Assembly: GCA_000708835.1 (NCBI GenBank)
Contig: DF236970.1
Span: 62,001-126,000 of the forward strand
DNA: 64,000 nucleotides
Origin: Klebsormidium nitens
Taxonomy: Eukaryota > Streptophyta > Klebsormidiophyceae > Klebsormidiales > Klebsormidiaceae
Direction of reading: 5' to 3'
Under the pieces are notes generated by a model. The model did no database searches. It was not told the DNA's origin and saw only the letters and a list, made by a program, of their open reading frames with translations. Below are positions 40,301-52,600 of this stretch, piece by piece. Each line of letters begins with the position of its first letter. Position 1 is the stretch's first letter. The position numbers and the translations under genes are program-made.

Positions 40301-43300
40301 GATTGAGACAATCAGAGACTCGTTGGTGATTAGCAGGAGCCTATGTACTGGATTCCGGAACTGAAACAAACGGAGAATGGTCAAGAGATAGTTGTCTGCG
40401 TCTCCCCACACTAAAGCCGGTAGCAATGATGAGTCGAAGGTCTCGATAGAAACGCGTGTAAGTTGTGCTGGAACGGCTTCGATCCACATGGCTCAACAAA
40501 GGCCAGCGCCCAGATTAGAACCCTGTTCCGACTTGGATTTGCAGCACCGAGAATCACAAATTCAGAGATCTACACTCTTCTCCTCTCAGACCCGAGAAAC
40601 AAACTTTCTGGGTGACTCATCCTGGTTCATGTCCGGAACCCAATACTTACCACGAGCTAAACATTACTTGGATCAGTAAAGTGCCCCCTGTCTCCCTCTC
40701 TTTTCTAGAACGTAATAAGCCAAAAGCAACAGTTTCTTTATCACCGCTTCAGAAGACGAATCTTTGAGGAGCTTCCGTATTGATTCCATGCTTCAATGTA
40801 GCCTCACCCTACAATAACGGACTCAAACTGACCCATCTTGGTTGTTTTCAGGTTCTTGCACACCGAATCTCAGCAAAAGTCACCTGAGGAGCGGCGATGG
40901 CTTGCCGGGGAACTCCCTGGTTGACTGGCCGGTGGGCGGTGGTTCCCACCCGGGTTAGCACCAGTGAGTTAACCAGGTCCTCTAACCGGTTGCGGAACTC
41001 GCTCGTCAGAATGGTGCTCACGTTGCGCCTGCAAGCGGTCAAGGAACGGGTTAAGAACAGGGTTCAGGAACCGTGGTTTGTCCGCAAATCAAGAAGTCGA
41101 TATCAGCAGTTGTGTTTAGGCAAACAAGTACTGGGCTGGAAGTTACGGAAATTGGTGATAGAGAGAACTAGAGTAGGATCAACCCACCTGGTTAGCAGCT
41201 CTTGCAGTTCCAGGTTATACGCACTCGCCTCGTCCACCCACCGCTCCTGCGGGGCTCGCCCGGCTCGTACTCCACTCCTCAACCCCCCTGCTAATCCAAT
41301 ACCCGCCCCCTGGTTGGCACCCAGTTCCTGAATAACCCTCGCTGCTACACCTTGGTTATGCCCTGCAACCCCGTTAACTCTCGGGGCAGCACCCTGGTTA
41401 GCCCCGAACCCTTGGTTACCGTTTGCTACCACCCCCTGGTTACCCCCTGACCCTTGATTAACCCTCGGGTTTGTGTTGAGGCGCTCGCCGGCGGCCTGCC
41501 GGCGGACGATGTTTTCAAGGTTGTGGCGGAAGAGTTCCCGGATGCCGCTGACAGGGCGACGAGCCCGCAGGCTGCCCATCTCTTCGACGCGGGCGCGGGG
41601 GGTGTGAGAGAGGGGGGGGGCGTCGGGCGCGGCGGGATTTTGGTGCGAGGACCGGCCATGGAAAAGCGACTGCAGAAACAAATGCAAGAACGTTCTCACA
41701 TCGATCATGTCTTTTCTTCGTCCTCTGTTTCTGCTTGCCCCTCTGACTGACGGTCAGGGGACTACTCAGGACAGGACTAAGGAACGATTGAAAACGAATC
41801 TGGATAGTCAGGGAGAGGGAAGTGGCAAGGAAAGCATGCAGGTTGATCATGACCCGAAGTACAGCACTACCTTCGTGGCTGCCTGCTTCCCATCTTTTCG
41901 ACATTTTCTCGTTTCCGAATGAAGAATCAGGGGTTGAATCAACCACGGACAGAAAGCTGACCGTACCTGAAGCCGCGTCCTGTGCGCAAACGCCGACACA
42001 GCCCGTTGCTGTCCGAGCCCCGCCAGCTCGCGCTCCCGCTCCGCCGCCTCTAAATCCAGAAAGCGGTCTCGCTGCGCCGCGCGATGACGGACCATCTGAC
42101 GCTCCCGCTGTGTGGCCTCCGTGCGCGAGCGCGCGCTTTCCCGCAAGCGGACTAACTCGCTGACACTGACTTGGATGCGGGCTTGGGGCGGGTTAGGAGG
42201 GGTTTGAGGGGGGTTAAGGGGGGTGATTTGTACAAGGTTCTGGGTTTGTGGTTGTTGGCGGGGTTCTGCGGTGGAGGGTGCTGCGTTGGAGGAGTTTGCA
42301 ATCTGATCGAACGACGCCTCTCGTGTTACTGTCTGCTCAAGTGGAATAGAAGTCTCTGGACCCCCAGCTGACAAGTTACTGCCCTCCTCAGCACCCATTC
42401 CGTTATTGGCGTCCAAACCTCCTTCACTTCCGACAGCCACCTCTGTTCCGTCCTGCCCTTCACTATCACCGGTGCCCCCGTCTCTCTCCATCTGACTACT
42501 TTCTTGATACACATCATCCCTGTTTCCATCCCCGTTGCTATTCACATCAGTGGCGTCAGGTTGCCTCCGAACAACCCCTCGCCGAGGAGCCCTACTTCGA
42601 AGCTCCTCCGTTTCTAAGTGCCTATGAAGCTCCATTTCCCGCCAACGCTGCAGGGCCTCCAGGTGCGCCCTCTGCATGTAGGGCTCAAAGTCGAGGTCCC
42701 GGCGGGAAGTAGAGGCGGCAGGTTCGTCCTGCAAACAAATGTTTATCTCATCAAAGCAGCCGCCTTAAGATGGTTTAATCATGCTTTTCCAGAAAGAGGA
42801 TGGTTATTATTACAGATTCGTCCCAGCTCGTGATCAAGATCTACCAATTCGGCTAACCATCTATTCAAGCAAGCTTGATTGGCTTGACCACTAGGACAAT
42901 GCGCACGCGTTTGAGATCCAGATGTCACAGAACTGCTCATGCTGTGCTGGCAAATGCCAAGCTGTACTTAAGTTGGCACGTAGTCTTGGAAGAGAACAAA
43001 CTCGGAGGATGTTGAGAAGCAGAAACCTTTGTAGCTTCAACGTAAGTGGTTGCAGAGGGGACGAGGCAGTACCCGCAGAAAAGAGGCGCCCAGCATGCTT
43101 GACACTGCTTGCATCCTCGACAAGGCCACCAGCTCTGGAACCTGTGACATAGTGTCACAATCATGTGAGTCCCGGGGCCGCCGGCGCCTGAGGAGCCCCC
43201 CTTGTTCTCCCTCGTCTTCATCAGTGATCACTCCAGAGCTCTCTCCGATTTCGTAAACATCCGCGCCACCGGGATCGCTTGATCTCTCCTCTGATGAAGC

Positions 43301-44639
43301 TTTCACATCACACCCCTCGTTGCGTTCAGACGCTGCCTGATTGCCTTTGTCTATTCCAACAACAGACTTCTCGTTCTGTCCCGCCCCAACACCGCCGTCA
43401 CTTTGGCACGCCTGTTCCGCTTCATTGTTTTCGAACTCGATCTCGTCATGGTTTCCCCTCTCCACAGCAGAGGCGCTCCCATCCCCCTGGAAACGAAACC
43501 GGTGGCCAAAGGTCTCCCCAGCAGCAGCTTCCATGCAAGCGGTGAGGTGGTCTCCAATGAGGGCTTCCAGGCCCCTCCGAAACAGAGCATCTGCGTTGGT
43601 CACCGCACGCGCCTCCTCAATCGCCATCATCTCCTGTTTCTGCTGCACCTGTAAGGATGATGTCAGCAGCGACGTCAGCACTGGAGTCGGCTGAGAGTGA
43701 GTGCCCTGGTACTTGGGTTTTCCAAAGCACTGGCTGAGGGCAAAACCCTAAACACGACGGCAGCTTACAAGAAGGTGAACAAGACCAGCTGAAATCTTAG
43801 GGGCACCGGAAACCCTTGGAAAATCCTTCACCGGCAGGCTGCCAGTCTTGGATCTTGCATCAAATAGCTCAACAAGCAAGTTGTGTAGTTGGACAACCTG
43901 AAGATACCACAATGGTTTCAAAAAGCCAGCTCGAACACCTTCCAATGAGTCCAATCAACCAAGTTGGGGTGATGTGCCTGACTCAGCTGGCTGAAAGCAC
44001 GTTTCAACAGTCCCTTGATCAGATGCGCAATCTTTCGTGTACTTCTAGACGAGCCTGTGATATCTCACTCCCCAGCTCAAGGTCAAACAGAAAAAACACA
44101 AAGGTTCTTCAAACACTTCCGCAATTTATGCACAAAAACAGACATTCTATCATAAGGCGAACAGCCAGCAATCTTCAGCAAGGAGAGGAACTCAGTCAAC
44201 ATGTTGATTGTACAGAATAATCAGACATTTGTTTCCTGCAGATATTGTGACTGTTGATGTGCCAGGACACAATGCTGCGTGTTTACAGTACCAACCTCTC
44301 AGTACTTGCTTGATGAGAGTTGGTCCAGCCAGCTCAATGCCAGATGTGAAAAGCCGCAACAAATGCAGCAGAGCGCTGAACAAAGCCTTTGTGACTCACA
44401 AGTTGCAATTGCAGGATGGCAGCAAGCCGCTCGTCCCCATCACATCCTTCCTCCTGCTCGTGCAGGATGCTGACGTCATCCCCCGATGATGTCGCATCCA
44501 TGCTAGCCGCTCCCGCTTCCTCAATCTCACTAGGGCCCTCAGGCTTTCTTTGGCAGCGGCCCTCCTGCGAGATGCTCACGGCCGTCCCTGGCATGCTCTC
44601 CGGAGCCCTCGGAGGAAGCTGACATCTTCCCTCCTCCAT
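37353..44639 (-). CDS. Large RING-finger protein, predicted E3 ubiquitin ligase
   Basis: Exons in transcript order: 44639-44400, 43897-43769, 43648-43073, 42728-41967, 41669-41188, 41028-40884, 40087-39983, 39231-39130, 38330-38161, 37470-37353; 2829 nt, 942 aa, every phase agrees. A C3HC4 RING lies at the extreme C-terminus (about 889-928): [20 protein letters not shown], then CHSCARQL and CPLCRAPI. It is preceded by a helical [14 protein letters not shown] segment. Upstream come three related short motifs of the VSxxxxxxFRxRL kind ([41 protein letters not shown]). This is the architecture I remember for the Arabidopsis RING family around At5g04460 and At2g27950. The N-terminal third is acidic and disordered. 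Substrates are unknown. It is divergent from the U-box gene at 46603. A further 5' untranslated exon is possible. Confidence 0.88.
41290..41470 (-). repeat. Asn-Gln-Gly repeat within RING exon 5
   Basis: The encoded segment is a run of imperfect repeats centred on NQG (for example [19 protein letters not shown]). At the DNA level this is a degenerate repeat of ACCCTGGTTA-like units on the plus strand. It lies in a linker between conserved motifs and is probably disordered. Confidence 0.8.
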
Positions 44640-46602
44640 TGCAGCAACGACGCCCGCAGCAAAGCTGCCAGTGCTGGCGCCAGCACGAACTCGACAAAAC
44701 CCTACCCAAGACTCAAGAGCAGCCCAAGAGTCAAGACAGTGTCAGAACTTAGAAGTGGCCAATGGCCATCTAGATTCAATTTCTAGCTCTCAGAGCTGCT
44801 CTGCTTCATCTCCCTTCCTTCCCAGTGCCCACGCTTCAGCTGCATCCTCGCCGTTCCTCGGTTCAACCTGAGGCCCCTCTTCCACTAGCGGTCGGTCTTC
44901 GATTCCTCTATTACGGTAGACCGGTCTTACACTGGTCTTCGGTCACCGGTCTTCCGAGAACTCCGTGCCACGTCGGCGGTCAAGAAGTATTTATTTTACT
45001 ACCGCTGGATTTCGCCGGTACTGAAATAATTCCACCGGTCTTCCGAAGGATCCGTCAAATCCAACCAATGACAAGGCGGCGCGCACCGTGGGGCTCGAAC
45101 GGCAATGATTGAGTAGCCTGTCTACACTGGTGCCGCCATTTTTGAGACGAAGACCGACCGGAAGAAGGACCGGAGACCTCTTCCATTGTGTAGCGGTCGG
45201 TCTTCAATTCTCTGAAATTCTATTGGCTGGCTCCGCATTCCTCCGGTCTTTCTAGCGGGTCTTCGAATTTTAATTTCGGGAAGACCAGACCGGTAGTGGA
45301 AGAGGGGCCTCAGGTGCATCATGCACCGACTTAGACTAGTCGGGACTCGGCTGCATGCATGCCCGCCCCAGCCGGAGCGCCCTCGGGCGGGCTACCTCAC
45401 TGACACCGAAATAAAACACCGGGAGAGTAAAGACATCCCCGATCCAGTCCCCCAGTGACCCTGGTTAAGGTCTTGACCGCCGGGGCCCTGCCCCCGGGTC
45501 TCGTAAAGGAGACGGTTATCTGGTTAAATGACCCTGATTGCGTCGGTGTTTTCTACCGGCTTTGCCACTTGCTTGGGGTTAAACTCTCCGGATGGCTTAC
45601 GAATTTGTGCGTACGACCGGTGCTACCACATCGGGTAACCCTTGACTCGGGGGAAAGACGCGGACTGCCCGGAGGATGACATCAGCGGGTGATCGTTCTG
45701 ACATCAGCCTCTGCTACTTGTGCAATAAGCTAGCGCCAGCGCGACAAGCCCATGGCTTCAAAGAAACGCTTTTCAAAAGCCAATGCCAATGGCAATGGAA
45801 ATGGCGGCTCCTTCTGCAGCTTGTTTCTGTGCGGTCTTCAATCAGCATGTGGCCTGGGGGAGCGTTAGGGCGATCTTTTACTAGTACTGCGGCAGCTTCG
45901 AAAAAGCAGTAGGGACTGTAGTTGGCACTTTGGCGGAGGCGCTTGTGTTTTTGTTTGTGTTTGCAGCTGTGCGGGACTCATAGGCTTCAAGCCAGCTCTG
46001 TCCTTCTCAATGGGCACATATGTAGGAGGTTTGATGTGCTGGAAGCAGAAGAAGGGTGAGGTGTGAAACGTTTGACATTACGGTGGTGTGGCAAAGTTGT
46101 GCCAGACATTTTGGCTTCTTGCACTTGCTGAAAACAGAGGTGCAAGCGAGCAACTTCTGGCCAGCTCTTTAAGGGACACAGCAGAAGATCAGATCTTAGG
46201 GTGGGCATTACAGTAGTGGCAACTAGCATCCAACACAAATGCGCATAAAGCAGGGCTGGTCACATTGAAAACCAGGCAACCTTTGCACGGAGGTAAGGGA
46301 GCAACAAAAAGTCCTTGCTTCAGTAGAACGACGAGTCTTTGATAGCCACCCCTAGAGAAGGGGACACCATGCAGGGCTACAACTAGTTTTAGCCTCCATT
46401 AACCCTTTCTCAACCCTCCGTTGGCTGGAGCCTTAACCACCGCTGTAAACTTCTCCAAACCCGTGGCGTAAGCTGCCCCAAACCTGCCAGGGGTGAGGCC
46501 TTGACCCCACTGGCAGGGCTGGCGATCATCGTCCAGATGGCCATCACCTTGACCACTTTTCTAACCTTCTTTAGAACCTGAGTTAACCTGCCGGAAACCA
46601 CT
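44640..46602. other. Shared upstream region of two divergent E3-ligase genes
   Basis: The RING gene starts at 44639 going left and the U-box gene at 46603 going right, so promoters of both lie here. The MITE-like element at 44866-45315 begins only 227 bases before the RING start codon. A plus-strand frame at 45455-45679 has no family resemblance and is not called. Repeated CTTGACC/GGTTAA-type sequence leads into the duplicated U-box first exon. Confidence 0.55.
44866..45315. mobile_element. MITE-like element with 22+ base terminal inverted repeats
   Basis: The left end at 44866 (ACCTGAGGCCCCTCTTCCAC and two more bases) is the exact reverse complement of the right end at 45294-45315 for 22 bases, and imperfect pairing continues for about 15 more. 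The 450-base element has internal copies of the TAGCGGTCGGTCTTC part of the terminal repeat (near 45191) and no open frame. I see no convincing target-site duplication. It looks like a non-autonomous foldback or MITE inserted in the RING gene promoter region. Confidence 0.82.
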
Positions 46603-46669
46603 ATGGCTGAGGCCTTGACCGCGCTGGCGGGGTTAGCGACCATCGTCCAGATGGCCATCGCCGCCGGCA
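46483..46669 (+). repeat. Echo of the U-box gene's first coding exon in its leader
   Basis: About 70 bases around the start of exon 1 (46588-46669) are preceded by a related copy at 46483-46553, offset about 110 bases. Roughly 48 of 56 bases match across GAGGCCTTGACC to CAGATGGCCATC. The ATG is missing from the upstream copy, where AGGGGTGAGG replaces ACTATGGCTGAGG, so translation can only start in the downstream copy. Confidence 0.88.
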
Positions 46670-49600
46670 TGAAGGCCAAGAGCCACAAGCACAACGTGCA
46701 AGCACTTGTGCGCCGGCTCAAGCTCGTACCCCCACTCATTGAGGAGGTGCGCGCCTCAAGGACCCCCCTGACTGAGGCGCAGCTGAACGTGTTTGAGAAC
46801 TTGGAGCACGCAATGCAGAGGGCCAAGGACCTGCTGACCAAGTGCAGCGAGAACAGCAAGCTGTACATGATCTTCCGGGGGGATAGCATTGTGCAGAAGT
46901 TCCGAGACGTGGGACTAGACCTCGACCGGTGCCTCTCAGCGCTTCCCCTTGTGCAGCTCAAAGTGTCTGACGGTACCCTTGAGAAGGTGAGGAAGGAACC
47001 GATGGTGTGCTTAACTTTAGGCCTCAAAGAAGAGCAATGGCCTTGAGTGAATGTCTCCTTTCTGACTTGCTATCATGTGCAAGCTGACCCGTGCATTCTC
47101 CGGGCAACTGATGCACAATCAAAGAAACAGAATGCAGTAAGAATGTGGAGTTTGCAGTCTCTTAGTGCGTACGAGTCTAGCCTCGACTTGTGTGACAGTC
47201 TTAACATTGTTGGACAGTCAGTACTCTGGTTTGACTCGTAGCACCCCTCTTTGCACAATTGTTTCAGCCCGCAGATGCTTTGAAGAGTTGATTTCTGCTG
47301 ACGACCTGAAAGAATCCATGTAGTCTTTTGGTGCACCACTTGGGGGTATATACGTCCTTCTTCTGTAAGCATGCATCCTTGCGTGCTCAGTTCACGGCAC
47401 TATAAGGTTCATCTGTATGCTAGAGCATTCTTGCATCAACAGGCAACACCCATCGGGCTGTAACCATGTTGCGAAAACTTCTCACAACTGCGATCCAGTC
47501 TGCTCACTGAAGCGTCTTCTTGTCATTCCCCTCTTTCCATCTCCTATACTTTGTTCTTTGTTCTTTTGCGATTGGTGTTTTGGAAGTCATATCAATCAGA
47601 AGTGATGATGCACTTAGGGTAAAGATCGAAATTCATCCGACAAAATCACAAGATGTACTAGAAACGCTTTTGCAGATTGAAGAGGTGAGCGTGGCCCTCC
47701 GTGAGACAAAGTTTAAGGTGGATGTCGTCGACCAGAACTTGTCCCTCAAGATCGCAGAGGCTCTCAAGGAACAGCGGGAGGCGCAGCAGGTCAACGAGGA
47801 CCTGCTCAGAAGGTCAGTAACTCCCTTGTACAAGCAAGTTAACCATTCATCAGGTAGATTCACTTTCAATTCTGGTTCTTAAAGACACTAATTCTTGGTA
47901 ACAAGCGAGGGCTAAAATAACTTCTTTTCCAAGGTGATGTAGCCGAGGTGAAAATCCAGCAGTTGGGTCACTTTCTCATGTGTCAAAATTTTGAGTTGGA
48001 CAGGTTCTGGCCGTGTGAACAATGAGAGGAAGCCTCGAATTTCTAGGCATTGCTTCAGCTTTCATGACACTTTGCTTTCCTCAAGGAAGTTGAATTGACG
48101 CTTGCCACACATCGTGTGTGCGGTTAAAAGAAACTGCCCTCCCAATGAATCTCTAACATGTCCAGCCATAGAGTCTATTTGTTCAGACCCTTTTCATGTC
48201 TAGATTTTGAACATTTTTCACCCCAAATCTTTTCGGTTGTCGCAGCCTGGCCACTCAACTGGACCTGACCACTGTCCAAGCATCCCGAGCGGAGGAAAAA
48301 GGCCTGCTGAGGGACCGGGAAGAGGCGCGAGCGGAGAAGGAACGAGGGGTATGCTCAAGCCTCTACTTTCATCCGTGCATATCTTGCTTCTTGTGAAAGT
48401 CTGCATGTCGTCCTTGAAAGTTGACCAAGTGCAGGAACGAAATGTTGATGAGCCCATCGACCAAAAACCTTCGCCATGATCTGCGTTGTAGGTTCTGAAC
48501 CGCTTTGATTCGGAGGCACCATGCTTGCAGGCCAGTCTTGTGCAGTGACCCTTGTGATCCATTTTAAAGCCTCCTATTGTCACATGCATATGAGCTTGTT
48601 GACCTGAATTGTCATTACACTCTCGGCCTGTCACGTCAAATGCAAGATAGTCAGCGTCATCAACTGATCGAACACCATTCATCCAACAGAACAGCCACAC
48701 ATTTGACTCTCTCTGAAAGGTAGCTTAGGAATCAATCGTTTCTGCAAAGTTTCTCGAGTAGAAGCGACCTCCAAGCTTCTCAGCGAGAATACATTGAGCG
48801 TTTATTGCACTGGAATGACCCTTCTGTGGAGAAAGATGATTTTCTGCTCAAGTCGCAACTCTTTCCTGCTGTCTTTCGCAGGAGGAAGCGTATTCAACTA
48901 GATCATGCACCTTGTAGAATAATACATCAAGATCTCCTCTGCCAAACAACAAGAGACGCAGTTCTCGTGCTCAATCTCACGATTATTCTCTGCTGTATTC
49001 GCAGGAAGAGGCCTACATCAACCAGATTATCCACCTGCTAGACACGCTCGAGCTGGCCGACTCCTCGTCGCGCAAGGAGAGCCCCAAGTCGGTGCTGGTG
49101 CCACCGCCGCAGCCACCGGACGAGTTCCGCTGTCCGGTGTCGTTGGACCTTATGGCGGACCCAGTCATTCTGGATTCGGGGCATACCTTCGAGCGGGCTT
49201 ACATCCAAAAGTGGTGAGTTTTCTCTTCTCTCGAACCGTTTGACAAGTGGAGGTGGTTATTGTTCACAATTGAAGCCGTTGAATCGTCCAGCTTTTCGAG
49301 TTGGCTGCGAAAACAAGGGGTGTGTTTTGCACTTGTGAGGGTCAATGCATTGATATTGCTTCCACTTTGCAGTCCTTTGGTTGCAGCCGTTGTGATCTTT
49401 TCAGCGTGCATCACAATTGCGCTAGGAGTTCAGGAGACTGTCTCCTGGACTATGCCTTCGCTGTTTCACGAACTTTGAACGGTCTCCTAAGACGTTGGTC
49501 CGTTTCTCTTGTCTGGCATTTCTTCAATGAAGTGCAGCGAAATGCCTCGTGCCTCCAGGTGACTTCTCGGTTCTATCGGGAGGAGTGTTTGTCAGCATTC

Positions 49601-52600
49601 TCCGAGTAAAGGAATGGTTGCTCGCTTCATCTCGTCGTCCAGAGATTCTGCAAAGAGCGTTGACGATCGGTCGACCTTGTTCCTGGAACAGCGAGCAGAC
49701 TGAAAATGTGAATACCAGAAAAGGAAACGGAATAATAGGATCCTAAGACAGAAATGTCGTGTGTTTCTTCATCCAAACAGGTTGGACGACGGCCATCGCA
49801 CATGTCCCATCTCCCGCAAACCGCTGATGACGCTCAAGCTCATCCCCAACCAGACGCTCAAGGGCATGATCATCACGTGGTGCGAGAAGAACCACGTGCC
49901 CCTGCCGACCCTCCCCGTGCTCAGAATGGAACCCCTCGCTGACGTGGCACCTTCTGCTGACGTGGCACGTGAGGCTGACGTGGCGCCGGCCATCCTCGAA
50001 GGCTTCAAGGGCTTGCGTTTCAACAACGACTTCAGCGGGAGTTCCGCGGAGTGGGAAGAGTACGAGATTGCAGAGCGGGGGAGCAAGAAGCGGCGGGGGA
50101 TCTCGAAGTTTGAAGAGGAGCTCAGCCGGTTTGCGGGCCACCAAACCGGGTTAGCGGAGCTGTTTGGCAAACCCGGGTCAAGGCGCAGCAAGGCAAACGA
50201 GATGATCCGGGGGGTAGAGGCAGCGCCTCAGCGGCTGATGCTGTATAACATCGAAACGGAGAGCGGTGGAAGCGGGCCGATCGCCGAGGGTTTGGCGTTT
50301 GGGGCGTCGAATGCTGACGCTGTCTCAACGGGGCCAAGTCCTACCTCTGGACAGAGTTCGGACGGGTCGAAGAACCGGAACTCAGGACAGCTGTCGGACA
50401 GGTCGAGAAACTCTGGGCAGCTTCCGGACGGGTTGAAGAACTCCGGGCAGTTTTCGGACGGCTTGAAAAATTCCGGTCAGTTCTCGGACGGGTTCAGCGC
50501 GCTCGGCGACCTGTACAACTCGGGAAGCTTGAAGCTGGGCGACCCAGACGCCTACGCGAGCGTCGACATCCGCGACCTTATGTGCGAGAGCCCGCTGCGC
50601 GACGACGTCATTGCGCCGATCGATGACGTCAGCATTCCGCTCGGCGACGGGCTGCTTGGTTTCGGTGGGGGGGAGCAGGGGCCAGGGGACTCGAGCCCGT
50701 CGCGGGGGTCGGGTTTATTCGGCGAGCCGAAATTCCGGTTGAGCTGGGCGCGGCGGAACTCGGAGAACAAGCTTTTGTTGCCCGAGATGTGCCCCAGTAC
50801 TAGTTACCAAGCGGAGTTGGGGTCACTAGAGTCGCCCCAGGGTTTGGGCTCGGATCCTTTGGGGGGGGTAACCGAGCAGGGTTATCAGGGGATGTTGCTC
50901 AAGCCGCACGGTTTCGAAACGCAGCGTGAGAGCGGAAAGGAGCGGGTTTTGGAGGAGGGGTTGAGATTAGCGGATGGGCACTCGGGGCCTCAAGACGGTT
51001 ATCAGGAGAAGCGGTCTCTCCCTCTTGATTTTCTTTTGGAGACTTCGCCCTCTGGGGGTCAAAGCCACAGACACGGACACAAGGAGCATCTTCGGCCGCT
51101 CGCGCGGGGGGGCGCGAGCGTGCATGGTGTGAAAAAGGGGGGCGTCAGCAAGGGGGCTGCGCACAGTGGCAGCGGGCATAATCGGGAGGGGTTAACGAAC
51201 GGAGTTTTTGGGATCGGGTCGACGGGAAATGGGGGTCTGGACTGGGCCGGTGGCATGGGGGGGATCGGAGGCCAACCGCACAAGGAGAGTTTGCAAGGAG
51301 CACTTGCCGGTGCTGGCGAGGTTAGTGCAAAAGGGGGTGGAGGTGTGAACGGGCTCCGGGTTACAGAAGGGGTCAAAGTGCAGAAAGGCGGTGCGCACGG
51401 AGGGCTTGCTGGAGATAACAGTATTGACGGGGTTAGTGCGAACAGGGCCCAAGTTGCGAACGGGCTCGGTGCAAACGGGCATGGTGCGAACGGGCTCGGT
51501 GCGAATGGGCACCGGCCACCGTCGTTGACTGCGCGCACACTCAGCGGGGCGGGAGGGGTTTCCAGCAGACGAACGTTCTCGCAGCAACTGCACCACTTTG
51601 ACTGGGAGATCGACGGCTTGGAATCGAGCCCGTCTCCCCCCGAGCTAATCCGGGGGGCGGGCGCGCTGCTGAACGGGCGAGACCGATCGAAAAGCTCTAG
51701 ACGTTCCTCCGACCCTGTGCGGCAGGAGGGAAGGCTAGAGAGCGCGGCGGTGCACCGGCGGGGGGCATCGCTGCCCCAGGAACCGGCAGGTGTGAGATAG
51801 AAGGGGACTGGCTAAACACTGACCTTTCTGTCTTAGCTTCCACTGCGTTCAATGAGATAGGGCCTGGCCAGCATTTCGTATGCTCAATCAGTGGGCCATG
51901 ACCCTGACAGCCCGCACTTTTTTGGCCCCCTCAGACCCGGCGCATAATGTGCATTTGTTCAATCCCTGTAGCCGTCTTCAGCGGGTTTGCAAGCCTGCAT
52001 AGAGTTGCCGCTCGAACTCACAAATATCCAAAAACCGGGCCGAAACGTTCGAACCTAAGCAGTTACCGGCTCTTGGTAGAAGGCTCTCCTCCCTACCCTC
52101 TTGGAGATCCCAATAGCCCCCTTTGATGTGGCTTCTTAAGAAGCGGAATCCACTTTTGAGCCATTCAAAGCCGCCACTTTGCAAGTTTTACTGCTTTAGT
52201 GGTACAGGAGGGAGTCTGTTAACCTTCCGTCTCAAACACCCCTTCTTTTTGGCGGCAGGTCGCTGCCCCCCCTTTTGTGCTCTCCTTGAAAATTTCCAAC
52301 ATGCATATCAACGCAACTACTTTGCACAGATAAACTGCTTCAGAAACCTGACAGGTTTAGTCAAATATTATCCCAGACCAACCCGCCCCTCCTTGGCTGC
52401 AGGCCCTCCTCCGCTGGCTTTGCAGCCCCCCGATGCGCCACTTCAACTCAGCCACTTTTAACACATAAGTACTGCTTCGGAAGATCGTGAAGTATTAGTC
52501 AGATTCTCAATCCCTGCTTTTCCCCCACCCCGGCCTTTCGCTGCCCCTTCCCTTGGCTCGTAGCCCTCCGATATGTCATTCCAGAGCCGCCTTTTACCAA

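Noticed and set aside
45060-45130. tRNA-like GTTCGAGCCC segment on the minus strand within the MITE
   Set aside because: The T-loop resemblance is not backed by a D arm, anticodon arm and correctly sized loops.
45455-45679. Plus-strand 74-codon frame before the U-box gene
   Set aside because: No splice context or family resemblance; it lies in promoter sequence between divergent genes.
51059-51596. Long minus-strand frames rich in proline opposite the U-box gene exon 5
   Set aside because: They are antisense shadows of a GC-rich coding exon whose plus-strand reading is fixed by the U-box motif and by phase with exons 4 and 6.
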